DNA from: UBA5420 sp964485345
GTDB taxonomy: Bacteria; Bacillota; Limnochordia; Darwinibacteriales; Darwinibacteriaceae
Length of the DNA stretch: 64,000 nucleotides
Direction: 5' to 3'
NCBI GenBank assembly: GCA_964485345.1
Contig: CAZAJB010000004.1
Span: forward strand, 1-64,000
Of the stretch, positions 1 through 7,141 are shown one piece after another. Both the position numbers and the translations under genes were made by a program. Numbering within the stretch: the stretch's first letter is position 1; each line of letters opens with the position of its first letter. The notes beneath the pieces are model-generated. The model made no database searches. It was not told where the DNA came from and saw nothing but the letters and a program-made list of their open reading frames with translations.

Positions 1-2
1 GC

Positions 3-155
3 ATCCAAATCACGTTAGACACGTATTCACATGTGCTCCCCAACCTACAAAGTGACGCGGCGGAAACGCTAGATCAAGCGATTTTTGGCAATAGTAAACC
101 AGGTGAGAAAGTTGAAGAATCTCGTGCTCTCTATTCAATCAAGGCAGCGATCTAA
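3..155 (+). pseudogene. C-terminal end of a tyrosine (phage-type) integrase, cut by the window edge
   Basis: An open frame enters from the left edge and stops at 153-155. Its 50 residues begin with TLDTYSHVLPNLQ, the usual C-terminal signature of phage/ICE tyrosine recombinases, in which the Tyr is the DNA nucleophile. No start is visible because most of the gene lies outside the window, so it may be intact rather than broken; it is labelled partial. It is followed by a hairpin terminator that overlaps the stop codon and lies 150 bases from the 3' end of a tRNA-Lys gene, the classical position of an integrase that uses a tRNA as attachment site. No other element genes are present to the right. 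Confidence 0.8.
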
Positions 156-166
156 GCTGCCTTTTT
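142..166 (+). terminator. Rho-independent terminator of the integrase gene
   Basis: A GGCAGC/GCTGCC stem with a short loop is followed directly by six T. The stem overlaps the integrase stop codon. Confidence 0.7.
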
Positions 167-263
167 TGTACATTGATCTGCCTGTTATCGTGCGATACCG
201 CTAGTTATCAGGAATTCTGTGACCAAAATGTGACCATTTGCCTCTTTCACCAAAAATGGACAA

Positions 264-288
264 CAAAAAAAGACCTCCAAAGAGGTCT
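264..288 (-). terminator. Terminator downstream of tRNA-Lys
   Basis: On the minus strand an AGACCTC/GAGGTCT stem with a 4-base loop is followed by a run of seven T or more, 17 bases after the tRNA 3' end. Confidence 0.75.
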
Positions 289-304
289 CTAGCAGGCATT
301 TGTA

Positions 305-380
305 TGGTGGGCCATCAGGGATTCGAACCCTGGACGCCCTGATTAAGAGTCAGGTGCTCTACCAACTGAGCTAATGGCCC
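305..380 (-). tRNA. tRNA-Lys (anticodon CTT)
   Basis: The minus strand folds as a complete cloverleaf. The acceptor GGGCCAT pairs with ATGGCCC, the D-arm reads TAGCTCAGTTGGTAGAGCA, the anticodon loop is CTCTTAA with anticodon CTT, and the T-arm contains GGTTCGAATCC. The CCA end is encoded at 305-307. A consensus promoter lies just upstream and a terminator downstream, so it is an independent transcription unit. Its 3' end faces an integrase fragment. Confidence 0.97.
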
Positions 381-394
381 ACACGCACTACATA

Positions 395-423
395 ATTATA
401 TTCCCGCCAGCGCCTGCTGTCAA
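395..423 (-). promoter_or_regulatory. Sigma-A promoter of tRNA-Lys
   Basis: On the minus strand TTGACA (418-423) and TATAAT (395-400) are separated by 17 bases, a perfect vegetative promoter 15 bases before the tRNA 5' end. Confidence 0.85.
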
Positions 424-464
424 GAATGAAATGTGTCCGGATAGCACCAATCTACTCTTCAAAA

Positions 465-493
465 TTGAAAAAGTAAGTTCCACCCCGTATAAT
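465..493 (+). promoter_or_regulatory. Sigma-A promoter of the VOC gene
   Basis: TTGAAA (465-470), a 17-base spacer and TATAAT (488-493) lie 32 bases before the start codon at 526. The ribosome-binding site GGGAGG follows. Confidence 0.8.
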
Positions 494-525
494 GATCCAT
501 AGAATCCGTTTCGGGAGGGAATAAA

Positions 526-891
526 ATGTTAAAATCGATCATCGGCATAGCCTTTGACTGCCCAAATGCCAACACATTAGCCGACTTCTATGCGAGACTA
601 TCAGGCTGGGAAAAGGAGATTTCCAGTGACGCCTGGGCGGCTCTTCGCACTCCAGAGGGCATACTCTTGGTCTTTCAGACTGTTGAGAATTATGAACCCC
701 CTGTCTGGCCAAGGGAAAGTGGAAAGCAGCAACAGATGGCACATATCGACTTTTACGTTGATAATCTTGAAGAAGCAGTAGAGAACGCTTTGCAGTGCGG
801 TGCAAGAATAGCAGACGTTCAATACTACGACACATCAACAGTCATGTTTGACCCTGCTGGACATCCTTTCTGTCTATCAACTGCCAAGTAA
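526..891 (+). CDS. VOC-fold (glyoxalase/bleomycin-resistance type) protein
   Basis: This 121-residue protein has the length and pattern of a single vicinal-oxygen-chelate module: an N-terminal beta-alpha-beta segment ending in DFYARLSGWE, a second half beginning MAHIDFYVDNLEEAV (about 71-85), and the closing FDPAGHPFCL (108-117) typical of this superfamily. His73 sits where the first metal ligand usually lies. Family members include metal-dependent lyases and drug-binding resistance proteins, and nothing here fixes the substrate. It has its own consensus promoter and a GGGAGG ribosome-binding site, and converges tail to tail with the DsbA-like gene 10 bases away. Confidence 0.8.
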   Translation: MLKSIIGIAFDCPNANTLADFYARLSGWEKEISSDAWAALRTPEGILLVFQTVENYEPPVWPRESGKQQQMAHIDFYVDNLEEAVENALQCGARIADVQYYDTSTVMFDPAGHPFCLSTAK

Positions 892-901
892 TGCATTGGC
901 A

Positions 902-1540
902 TCACACTCCCTCGCCCATCGCCTTCTGAATGAGGCTCATGACGCGGCGAAGGGGTAGTGCACCACTCGCGCGATGCTTCCCATTGATAATCAAGCTCGG
1001 AACACTCGTGATACCATATTGCTCGACTAGAAGGAGATCGCTTTCCACCGCTTCTATTGTTTGGGGATCCTCATAATGATACTGCCACTGCCCAAAGTTG
1101 AGCCCAGTCTCCCTGATGATATCGTTAATCACATCCTGGTCACCAATATTGCGACTTTGGACAAAAAACGCCGTTTGCAGAGCATCAAACACGTCCCAAT
1201 ATGCTCCCTCTCCCCCAGTGAAAAAGGCAGCCTTACAGGCAAGAAGCCCCTTCATCGACGTGGGGAAGGGAAAGTCGGCCTCACGCATGCCCTGAATATT
1301 AAAGCGATGCAAATCATCGTTTTGGTTGGCCTGCTCCCAATGACCTAAAACCTCATCCTTAGCCGCTGCCCTTGACCCAAACATGCGATCAAACTCTTCC
1401 TCTTCTGTAACTAAGGCAAAAGATCGATGCACAATTTCAACGTCAGGCATTCTCTTTGCCAGCTCTCGCACGCGATAGGACATGGGGAAACAAAAACTGC
1501 AGATTACATCATGAAAGAATTCAATGGTTACCTTGCTCAT
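902..1540 (-). CDS. DsbA-family thiol oxidoreductase (FrnE-like)
   Basis: The protein has 212 residues from the ATG at 1540. This start is preferred to the upstream one because a strong GAGGTGGGG ribosome-binding site lies just before it. The N-terminus EFFHDVICSFC carries a CxxC active site (C14-C17), and the cis-proline motif TSVPSLIING follows near residue 181. The helical insert between them is typical of DsbA/FrnE proteins, which act as cytoplasmic disulfide oxidoreductases or isomerases. There is no signal peptide. The neighbours are unrelated, so its substrate is unknown. Confidence 0.85.
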   Translation of the reverse strand: MSKVTIEFFHDVICSFCFPMSYRVRELAKRMPDVEIVHRSFALVTEEEEFDRMFGSRAAAKDEVLGHWEQANQNDDLHRFNIQGMREADFPFPTSMKGLLACKAAFFTGGEGAYWDVFDALQTAFFVQSRNIGDQDVINDIIRETGLNFGQWQYHYEDPQTIEAVESDLLLVEQYGITSVPSLIINGKHRASGALPLRRVMSLIQKAMGEGV

Positions 1541-1653
1541 CTGTCCCCACCTCTCTAACACTGATTCTAACACAATCTAGCCAAAAAGATGCGTGCAAGT
1601 GCGCAAAGGCCACCCTGCGGAAAATATTCCAGATACTCGATAGGCAGGGTAGC

Positions 1654-2286
1654 TCAATATGGTAGGGCATACTGGAAAATAAAAATGATGAACAATAGAA
1701 TGAAAACGGCAACCATGAGTGTGGAACTAAGCAACTTGCCAATTCCGATGAATTGGCCGTTACGGGAAAGGGATTGCCAGACAACAATGCCTAAAGGGAT
1801 CGTTGCTGGGGCGGCAATTCCGGTAAAAGTGGTGATAATCAACGCCACCAGAACAATGCCTTTAAGACCGGTGATCAACCTTGAACCAAAGGAGTAGCTT
1901 TGACTCCTAACGGAATACTCACCTTGCCATATATATCTTCCCGCCTCACGTAACAGATCTTCAAGACTCTTGCTGGCGGATCTCTCTGCTTGCTGTCGAG
2001 CTTCTTGCTGTGCCCTAGCGAAGCGTCCGTCTCTAGCAGGATCACCAGTGCTTGTCCGATCTTTACCAGCACTTTGATGTTGCTTTCTCAAATAGTCATA
2101 ATCCCTACGAGTATTGGGATCGCTCAGTATCTTGTGAGCTGTAATGATTTTGATGCTTTGTTCATGTGCATTTGGTTTGGTGCAAATGTCCGGATGCCAC
2201 ACTTTGATCAAATTTCGGTAGGCTCTTTTGATTTCTTCCTGACTGGCAGTAGGTGAAATACCCAAGATCGCATAGTGATCTTCCAT
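1654..2286 (-). CDS. J-domain protein with C-terminal membrane segments
   Basis: The first 65 residues form a J domain: DHYAILGIS at the start, HPD at 31-33, and a helix IV ending in DPNTRRDYDYLRKQ. HPD stimulates the ATPase of DnaK-type chaperones. The zinc-finger and client-binding domains of true DnaJ are absent. A charged linker follows, then two hydrophobic segments at about 138-170 and 183-208. It is therefore likely a membrane-anchored J protein that recruits DnaK to the membrane; its client is unknown. The last codons overlap a tRNA-like stretch on the opposite strand. Confidence 0.75.
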   Translation of the reverse strand: MEDHYAILGISPTASQEEIKRAYRNLIKVWHPDICTKPNAHEQSIKIITAHKILSDPNTRRDYDYLRKQHQSAGKDRTSTGDPARDGRFARAQQEARQQAERSASKSLEDLLREAGRYIWQGEYSVRSQSYSFGSRLITGLKGIVLVALIITTFTGIAAPATIPLGIVVWQSLSRNGQFIGIGKLLSSTLMVAVFILLFIIFIFQYALPY

Positions 2287-2367
2287 TGAATCAGCCCTTC
2301 CGCTTTGTCACATATGTTAGGATTATGCTTCGTCAATGTCTTGTCTGTTCCGTCTCTAGGTAGTAGG

Positions 2368-2398
2368 AAAAAAAGATGGTACACATGGGTACCATCTT
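2368..2398 (-). terminator. Terminator of the Nif11-like peptide/lipoprotein operon
   Basis: A 10-bp perfect stem (AAGATGGTAC paired with GTACCATCTT) is followed on the minus strand by seven T. It lies downstream of the lipoprotein gene once the scaffold gap is discounted. Confidence 0.7.
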
Positions 2399-2462
2399 GA
2401 CATTGTCGCAGTATTACCAAGGACTGAAAACCACAATTCCAGAAATCTGCTGACCAAGACTT

Positions 2463-2672
2463 ACGTCAGGTTCCTAGTTCTCGATTTTTGTATCATCTGT
2501 ATGCCAAGCAAACTGCANNNNNNNNNNNNNNNNNNNNNNNNNNNNNNNNNNNNNNNNNNNNNNNNNNNNNNNNNNNNNNNNNNNNNNNNNNNNNNNNNNN
2601 NNNNNNNNNNNNNNNNNACGTCAGGTTCCTAGTTCTCGATTTTTGTATCATCTGTATGCCAAGCAAACTGCA
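2463..2672. other. Scaffold gap of 100 N flanked by an identical 55-bp sequence
   Basis: Positions 2518-2617 are exactly 100 N. The 55 bases before it (2463-2517) and the 55 bases after it (2618-2672) are identical. A round-number gap between identical contig ends is the usual mark of two contigs that overlap but were scaffolded instead of merged. The missing sequence is therefore probably not real, and the two copies are one. The lipoprotein stop codon lies inside the duplicated stretch. Confidence 0.85.
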
Positions 2673-3336
2673 CATGGCTGATCTTCCATTTAGAATCGGT
2701 ACCTTTCTTCAGATCGACCTCCAGGTTCAACGAAGCTTCTCTTTTCCACGCATTAACGGGCCCTTGCACCGCGTAACCCTTCGTCCAAGTTGCAGTATTA
2801 CCACGAACCCTGACTACTGATTCTGTAATTCTCAGGTCAGAATCCTCTTTATCGAGACCCAAATACAGTATTGGATCGAAGTTTCCATCGATGAACGTCG
2901 CTAGAAAAGGATACGCGTCTTCCGACTCTAAACCTTCGCTCTTTCGAATATGGTCTTTGTAATCCTCAAGATCCCAGTCTAATTCATAGTACAGCAATAG
3001 CGAGTGATCAAACTCCGCAGAGCTCTTCCAAATCCTACCCGGATTATTTCCCGAACTAGCTATGCCGATTGAAATCGGATCCGCAAAATATCCTAGGGCA
3101 ACTTCCCAGTCACCCATAAGAACCTCAAAATCCACATCAGAGGAAGTCCATTGACCAAAGATCTCGAAATCATGATCGTCCAAATCGTTCATCAACGCCT
3201 GTATGCTAGCCTTATCCCTTAATTCGCTCAGACATCCAGTCAACACCATAGCAAGAAGTGCCAGAGACAGAAGCACCACCAAAACTTTTGACCTAGCCAC
3301 AAAAACCCTCCTCAACATAACAATCACTCTAGACAT
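2629..3336 (-). CDS. Predicted lipoprotein of unknown function
   Basis: The protein has 235 residues from the ATG at 3336. I chose this start because it gives a signal peptide (basic residues, then a hydrophobic stretch) ending in the lipobox LTGC with Cys35. A longer frame exists upstream but overlaps the preceding gene. After the lipidated Cys comes an acidic, Trp- and Asp-rich domain without a motif I recognise. The last 70 residues, with WTKGYAVQGPVNAWKREASL and WKISHVQFAWHTDD, resemble the beta-strand pattern of SnoaL/NTF2-like lipoprotein domains, which is only a guess. It starts 17 bases after the stop of the Nif11-like peptide gene, so the two are probably one operon. The C-terminus lies beside the scaffold gap. 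Confidence 0.65.
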   Translation of the reverse strand: MSRVIVMLRRVFVARSKVLVVLLSLALLAMVLTGCLSELRDKASIQALMNDLDDHDFEIFGQWTSSDVDFEVLMGDWEVALGYFADPISIGIASSGNNPGRIWKSSAEFDHSLLLYYELDWDLEDYKDHIRKSEGLESEDAYPFLATFIDGNFDPILYLGLDKEDSDLRITESVVRVRGNTATWTKGYAVQGPVNAWKREASLNLEVDLKKGTDSKWKISHVQFAWHTDDTKIEN

Positions 3337-3352
3337 TGCACTTCCAGCTTCC

Positions 3353-3727
3353 TTAAAACGCACCACATTTCTTACATCTGGGGAGATGATATACATATCC
3401 ACCATCGTAGGCGGTGACCCCGCCATCCATGTAACCATCGCAACCAGGTTGGCGACACCTTGACCTTCTGGTGAGCGCTTCAGCTACATTCCCCCCGACC
3501 ACCACAACACCAACACCCCCTGTTACGCCAGCCAGATCACCGTCGCCGAGTTCTCCCATGGTGACATGAACGGCTTCAAACAACTGCCTAGCCTCTTCTT
3601 GCGAAAGTGCGATTTGCTTCTCTTTGGCAAATTCAGTTAACTCTTCTACCCGATGACACTGGACAGCCTTGTCCAGTACTTCCCCTGCCTTATCGCCCAG
3701 ACGATCGATGAGCTTCTGTATGCTCAC
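3353..3727 (-). CDS. Nif11-like leader peptide / candidate RiPP or bacteriocin precursor
   Basis: The 124-residue product starts at a GTG with a perfect AAGGAGGG ribosome-binding site. Residues 1-71 look like a Nif11-type leader: two amphipathic helices, then LSQEEARQLFEAV and GELGDGDLAGVTGG, ending in the double glycine (70-71) that marks cleavage by a C39-type exporter peptidase. The 53-residue remainder contains a Val/Gly stretch and four Cys in CRQPGC...CKKCGAF (C91, C96, C118, C121), which could be modification sites or a small zinc ribbon. No modifying enzyme, peptidase or exporter lies nearby. The downstream partner is a lipoprotein. The precursor function is inferred from the leader only. 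Confidence 0.65.
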   Translation of the reverse strand: MSIQKLIDRLGDKAGEVLDKAVQCHRVEELTEFAKEKQIALSQEEARQLFEAVHVTMGELGDGDLAGVTGGVGVVVVGGNVAEALTRRSRCRQPGCDGYMDGGVTAYDGGYVYHLPRCKKCGAF

Positions 3728-3739
3728 TATGGTCCCTCC

Positions 3740-3755
3740 TTGTAGTAGACTACAA
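3740..3755 (-). promoter_or_regulatory. Inverted repeat just upstream of the Nif11-like gene
   Basis: TTGTAGT and ACTACAA form 7-bp arms with a 2-base spacer, directly before the ribosome-binding site. A TATAAT box lies at 3778-3783 on the minus strand without a clear -35. The repeat is a candidate operator or mRNA hairpin. Confidence 0.4.
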
Positions 3756-3839
3756 TCTTTTATACGGCATTGCGGGGATTATATTACATAAACGAGCTAC
3801 GGAAAAGCTTGTCTACCTGGATGGCGAATAACCTCGATC

Positions 3840-3878
3840 AAAAAGCGGCTGTACTAAGGCTTACCCCCTAGTACAGCC
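3840..3878 (-). terminator. Terminator, minus strand, between the 5'-nucleotidase and the Nif11-like gene
   Basis: A 10-bp stem (GGCTGTACTA with TAGTACAGCC) is followed on the minus strand by five T. It ends the 5'-nucleotidase transcript, whose stop is 53 bases away. Confidence 0.7.
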
Positions 3879-3931
3879 CTTCTTTGTGCGTCTCTTCTTC
3901 AACAGAGCCGCATTCCTTCAGCCTCATATCA

Positions 3932-5449
3932 CTACTTCAGAACCACAATGCGTCCTGCCTCGGGCTCTCCTACATCGCCCCGTTCGGCAATATAGTCGAC
4001 CATAACATCCCTGAGCATGATGCCGGTTTCGGCAACTACGGTTGCATTCAAGAATGTCTCGTAGCCGTCTCCACCTGCAGCAAGAAAATCATTGGTCGCA
4101 ACTGTATAGTACTTACCAGCTGCGAGCCTATTCTCTCCCACCTTAGCGTTAATGACGCGACCACCCGGTAGGGCACTTGGGTCTACCTCATAGGTAATCC
4201 CCGAAACCTGGAGGAATGCACCATTTTGCTCGGGCAGAAGACGCACACTGTGCTCTAGGGCTTCGAGAATATCCATACCCATCATTTCCACAACAACCAA
4301 GCTATTGTCAAAGGGAAGAACATTATAAACGTCGGCAACACGGATATCACCAGCATGAATGCTGGCCCGAATTCCTCCGCCATTGGTCATGGCAATATCT
4401 GCTTCCACTGCATGGCGGATCACATCGGCTACCAGGTTGCCAAGATTGGTCTCCTGGGTACGAACCGAGGCACGCTCGCCATCCCAGCTTATAGCACTCT
4501 TACCCACAACATTATCAAGACGTGCCTGCAATTGCGCATTCCAATGGTCGATAATGGACTGAACCCGTCCATGCTTCGTAACATCAGCTGTTACAGGGAT
4601 TAAGAATCCTTCATAGGACACAATCCGCTCATTTTCCACCTCAAGATACAAAAAGCCGAGGTCATTGGCGTACTCGTGGGCCTGCACCAGGATGACACCA
4701 TTCACTTCTTTAGCCGTTTCGATTTTTGTGTGGCTATGTCCGCCCACAATCACATCAAGCTCAGGAACAGTCTCTGCTAATACCACATCCATGCTATGAC
4801 CGAGATGACTCAGGGCGATCAAAACGTCAACCTGAGGTCGAAGAATCTTCGCTGTTTGCTTGGCGATGACCACGGGATCACGGAAAAGCAAGCCTTCCAC
4901 ATTCTTGGGATGGGTTACGATCGGGGTCTCTTCGGCGACAAGGCCAATAATACCAACCTTAACACCATTCACTTCTTTAATTAGGGCGCTATAGCCTGCA
5001 AACAAGGAGCCATCTTCATGAGTTACGTTTGAAGCTAGCGTCGGGAACTTGGCATCAGCAATGCGTTCTGCCAAAACCGCCTGACCATAGTTGAACTCAT
5101 GGTTACCAGGTGTAAAAGCATCGTAACCCATGGCATTCATGATCTCGATGGAGGGTAAACCACCAAACAAGTTATCGATGTTCATGCCGTGAAGAGAATC
5201 ACCTGCGTCAAGTAGGAGAACTTTATCCTTGCCATAGATGGCTCTGATTTCTTCGACCACCGTTGCGGCACGAACCCGGCCACCCTGTTCTTCCTCAGCC
5301 CCTTGGGGGAGGTGAGACTCCACGCGAGAGTGAACATCATTCGTGTGCAAGATGATGATCTCAGCCGCCAAGATGGGCACACTCACGGTCAAAAGTGCCA
5401 CTAACGCCAGTACCAGTACAAGCCAAGAACTTCTAAATTTCGTTCTCAA
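3932..5449 (-). CDS. Secreted 5'-nucleotidase / 2',3'-cyclic phosphodiesterase (UshA/YfkN type)
   Basis: The 505-residue protein starts at a TTG preceded by GGAGG. A signal peptide occupies about residues 1-29, with cleavage likely after ILA or LAA. The metallophosphoesterase core is complete: HTNDVH (35-40), DAGDSLHG (81-88), GNHEF (115-119) and GGHSH near 235. The C-terminal 5'-nucleotidase domain starts near residue 310 and includes GNLVADVIR, TNGGGIRASI and the substrate loop around PFDNSLVVVE. Such enzymes release nucleosides and phosphate outside the cell. No sortase or SLH anchor is seen, so it is likely released or membrane-held through the uncleaved signal. It is followed by its own terminator. 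Confidence 0.9.
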   Translation of the reverse strand: MRTKFRSSWLVLVLALVALLTVSVPILAAEIIILHTNDVHSRVESHLPQGAEEEQGGRVRAATVVEEIRAIYGKDKVLLLDAGDSLHGMNIDNLFGGLPSIEIMNAMGYDAFTPGNHEFNYGQAVLAERIADAKFPTLASNVTHEDGSLFAGYSALIKEVNGVKVGIIGLVAEETPIVTHPKNVEGLLFRDPVVIAKQTAKILRPQVDVLIALSHLGHSMDVVLAETVPELDVIVGGHSHTKIETAKEVNGVILVQAHEYANDLGFLYLEVENERIVSYEGFLIPVTADVTKHGRVQSIIDHWNAQLQARLDNVVGKSAISWDGERASVRTQETNLGNLVADVIRHAVEADIAMTNGGGIRASIHAGDIRVADVYNVLPFDNSLVVVEMMGMDILEALEHSVRLLPEQNGAFLQVSGITYEVDPSALPGGRVINAKVGENRLAAGKYYTVATNDFLAAGGDGYETFLNATVVAETGIMLRDVMVDYIAERGDVGEPEAGRIVVLK

Positions 5450-5618
5450 AAAACCGCCTCCCTTTAGAATCTTTGTCCTTGAGAAATTCTACATCTGCTA
5501 CACTATCCCTCCATATTTGGAAAATTTGGCCTAAATTTGACCGCCTCCAAACAGGACTCTCTTACTCTGTGGGGAATTCAAAGACTAGGGCTCGCCATAC
5601 AGAAAGGAAGATCATGGT

Positions 5619-6503
5619 ATGCGAAAGTTCGGTATCGCCGTCGTTATTTTGCTCTTGATTGCCGCACTTGCTTTAATGGTGACCAGCACAGGAATCCTGT
5701 CCGTCCCGTTTGTAGGCTCCTGGGGGCCTAACGTCTCCTCAACTATCAACATGCCCTTTACTACGTCCCTCGAAAGTGAGACGGACCATGTTGCAGAAAT
5801 TAGGGCTAAGCTAACCACTCATACACCCCATGGGCAGATTTCTGTGACAGGGGCCGATGTTGCAGAAGTCCAGATCCACATGCATGTTCACACGAGGGCC
5901 GCCACACCCCTCAGAGTTCAGGAAATCATGGGTGGGGTCTCCCTGGAGATGAGTTCTAATCACGATGAAAACACCGTGCAAGTCAACATCCCGAAGCTAC
6001 GCAACAATGAAACAGCCAGGGCAGATCTGACGATTCTTGTGCCCATGCAAACCCAGCTCGACCTCAAGACAGGCCTAGGCCAGGTTGAAGTCGTCAATAT
6101 TGAGGGGTCGGTGCGTGTACTTGACCAGCTTGGCACCATCACGCTCAAAGATATCAAGGGCGACGCCTACCTCGAAACCGCCCTTGGAAATATCGAGATC
6201 ACCGACTCAACATTTGCAGACGAACTCGTAGCCCTCTCTCATCTCGGTGATTTAACCATCGAAGCGAGTCTTGCCAATCGCAATGTACTTGAGAGCAGTC
6301 TAGGCGACGTAACACTACTTCTTTCACCAGAAGAATCATATGTATTAGAGGGAGAGCTCAGTCTCGGCTCCTTTAACCTCTCGGTTCCCTTTAAAGGCCA
6401 ACAAGGCAAAGGAAGCATCAGGGGAATTGTTGGCGAAGGAGAACAGCGCGGGTCGATCGTTGTTGACCTATCCCTTGGTTCCTTAGCAATAAGACTAAAG
6501 TGA
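5619..6503 (+). CDS. Membrane-anchored DUF4097-type repeat protein
   Basis: The 294-residue protein has one N-terminal hydrophobic anchor (about 4-25). After it come regular beta-strand repeats rich in L-x-G-x-V/I patterns, such as LDLKTGLGQVEVVNIEGSV, GTITLKDIKGDAYLETALG and SLGDVTLLLSPEESYVLEG. This is the repetitive beta-solenoid seen in DUF4097/adhesin-like proteins of Bacillota, which often belong to envelope-stress or anti-sigma loci. The next gene is a small membrane protein 13 bases downstream, so they are an operon. A terminator ends the pair. Its role is unknown; surface exposure is inferred from the anchor. Confidence 0.65.
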   Translation: MRKFGIAVVILLLIAALALMVTSTGILSVPFVGSWGPNVSSTINMPFTTSLESETDHVAEIRAKLTTHTPHGQISVTGADVAEVQIHMHVHTRAATPLRVQEIMGGVSLEMSSNHDENTVQVNIPKLRNNETARADLTILVPMQTQLDLKTGLGQVEVVNIEGSVRVLDQLGTITLKDIKGDAYLETALGNIEITDSTFADELVALSHLGDLTIEASLANRNVLESSLGDVTLLLSPEESYVLEGELSLGSFNLSVPFKGQQGKGSIRGIVGEGEQRGSIVVDLSLGSLAIRLK

Positions 6504-6516
6504 AGGAGAGATTAAT

Positions 6517-6975
6517 GTGAATTACACTGTGACCTACTTAGCCTATTTTACCCCGATCATTCTCACGGCACTGGTGGTGATTCTTGTCATCGCCCTCCGC
6601 TGGTTCACTCACAAAGAGCGCATGGGACGCATCGCCCAGGGCGTGGCACTAGAGGACCAGCATAAGCCAGGGAAGAACTACAAAGTAGCCTTAGCTGCGG
6701 GCCTTGTTCTGAGCCTGATAGGTCTAGCCCTAACGATAGGCCTGATCACCCTCGGTATTGGTCCCTGGCTCTTAGCGGGACTGTTGCCCCTTTTCATCGG
6801 TCTCGCCTTCATCTTGGTGAGCCTAATCCTTGCTCCGCCCAAGACAAAGAAGGAAAAAGAGGAAAAGCCCGAAGAGGACTTCAAGGTGGAAAAGGAAGCC
6901 AGAGCCGAGCCTATTCTAGAAAGTTTCAGGCTTGACGAGGAAGACGAAGAGGAAGAAGAGCAGGAAATAATCTAA
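6517..6975 (+). CDS. Small membrane protein with acidic tail (DUF6249-like)
   Basis: The protein has 152 residues from a GTG with a GAAGGAGAG ribosome-binding site. There is one N-terminal membrane segment (about 8-28), a short loop with KERMGRIAQG, then two further segments (about 55-80 and 84-106). The last 45 residues are highly charged, ending in a run of Glu and Asp. The layout matches DUF6249-type membrane proteins often encoded beside DUF4097 proteins, but the match is from memory. It forms an operon with the gene before it and is followed by a strong terminator. Confidence 0.6.
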   Translation: MNYTVTYLAYFTPIILTALVVILVIALRWFTHKERMGRIAQGVALEDQHKPGKNYKVALAAGLVLSLIGLALTIGLITLGIGPWLLAGLLPLFIGLAFILVSLILAPPKTKKEKEEKPEEDFKVEKEARAEPILESFRLDEEDEEEEEQEII

Positions 6976-6996
6976 CAATCAAAACGGAATGTTGAG

Positions 6997-7039
6997 AAAC
7001 CTTCGTGATTCCCCAAAAAGGGATCGCGAAGGTTTTTTT
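6997..7039 (+). terminator. Terminator after the DUF4097/membrane protein pair
   Basis: A long stem (AACCTTCG...CGAAGGTT, extended by GATTCCC with GGGATC) is followed by seven T. Confidence 0.85.
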
Positions 7040-7070
7040 CATAAACGATCTGAGGCGACAAAACTGTTGC

Positions 7071-7126
7071 TTGACATACATAGAAGTTCTAGGTATGTTA
7101 GTATCATACATAACACTTCTAGGTAT
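7071..7126 (+). promoter_or_regulatory. PadR-operon promoter with two operator repeats
   Basis: TTGACA (7071-7076), 17 bases, TATGTT (7094-7099). A 25-bp dyad (7074-7098, 11 of 12 pairs) sits between and over the two boxes. A second copy of the same 22-bp sequence, 19 of 22 identical, follows exactly 30 bp later (7105-7126), overlapping the likely start site. This is the arrangement expected for autorepression by a dimeric PadR regulator. Confidence 0.75.
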
Positions 7127-7141
7127 CGAATGGAGGTTCAC

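Noticed and set aside
1589..1897. A 102-codon plus-strand frame over the J-domain gene
   Set aside because: It overlaps a convincing J-domain protein and lacks a ribosome-binding site.
2463..2672. A 55-bp direct repeat with 100 N between copies, as a possible transposon target or tandem duplication
   Set aside because: The repeat ends exactly at both gap borders and the gap is exactly 100 N, which fits an unmerged contig overlap.
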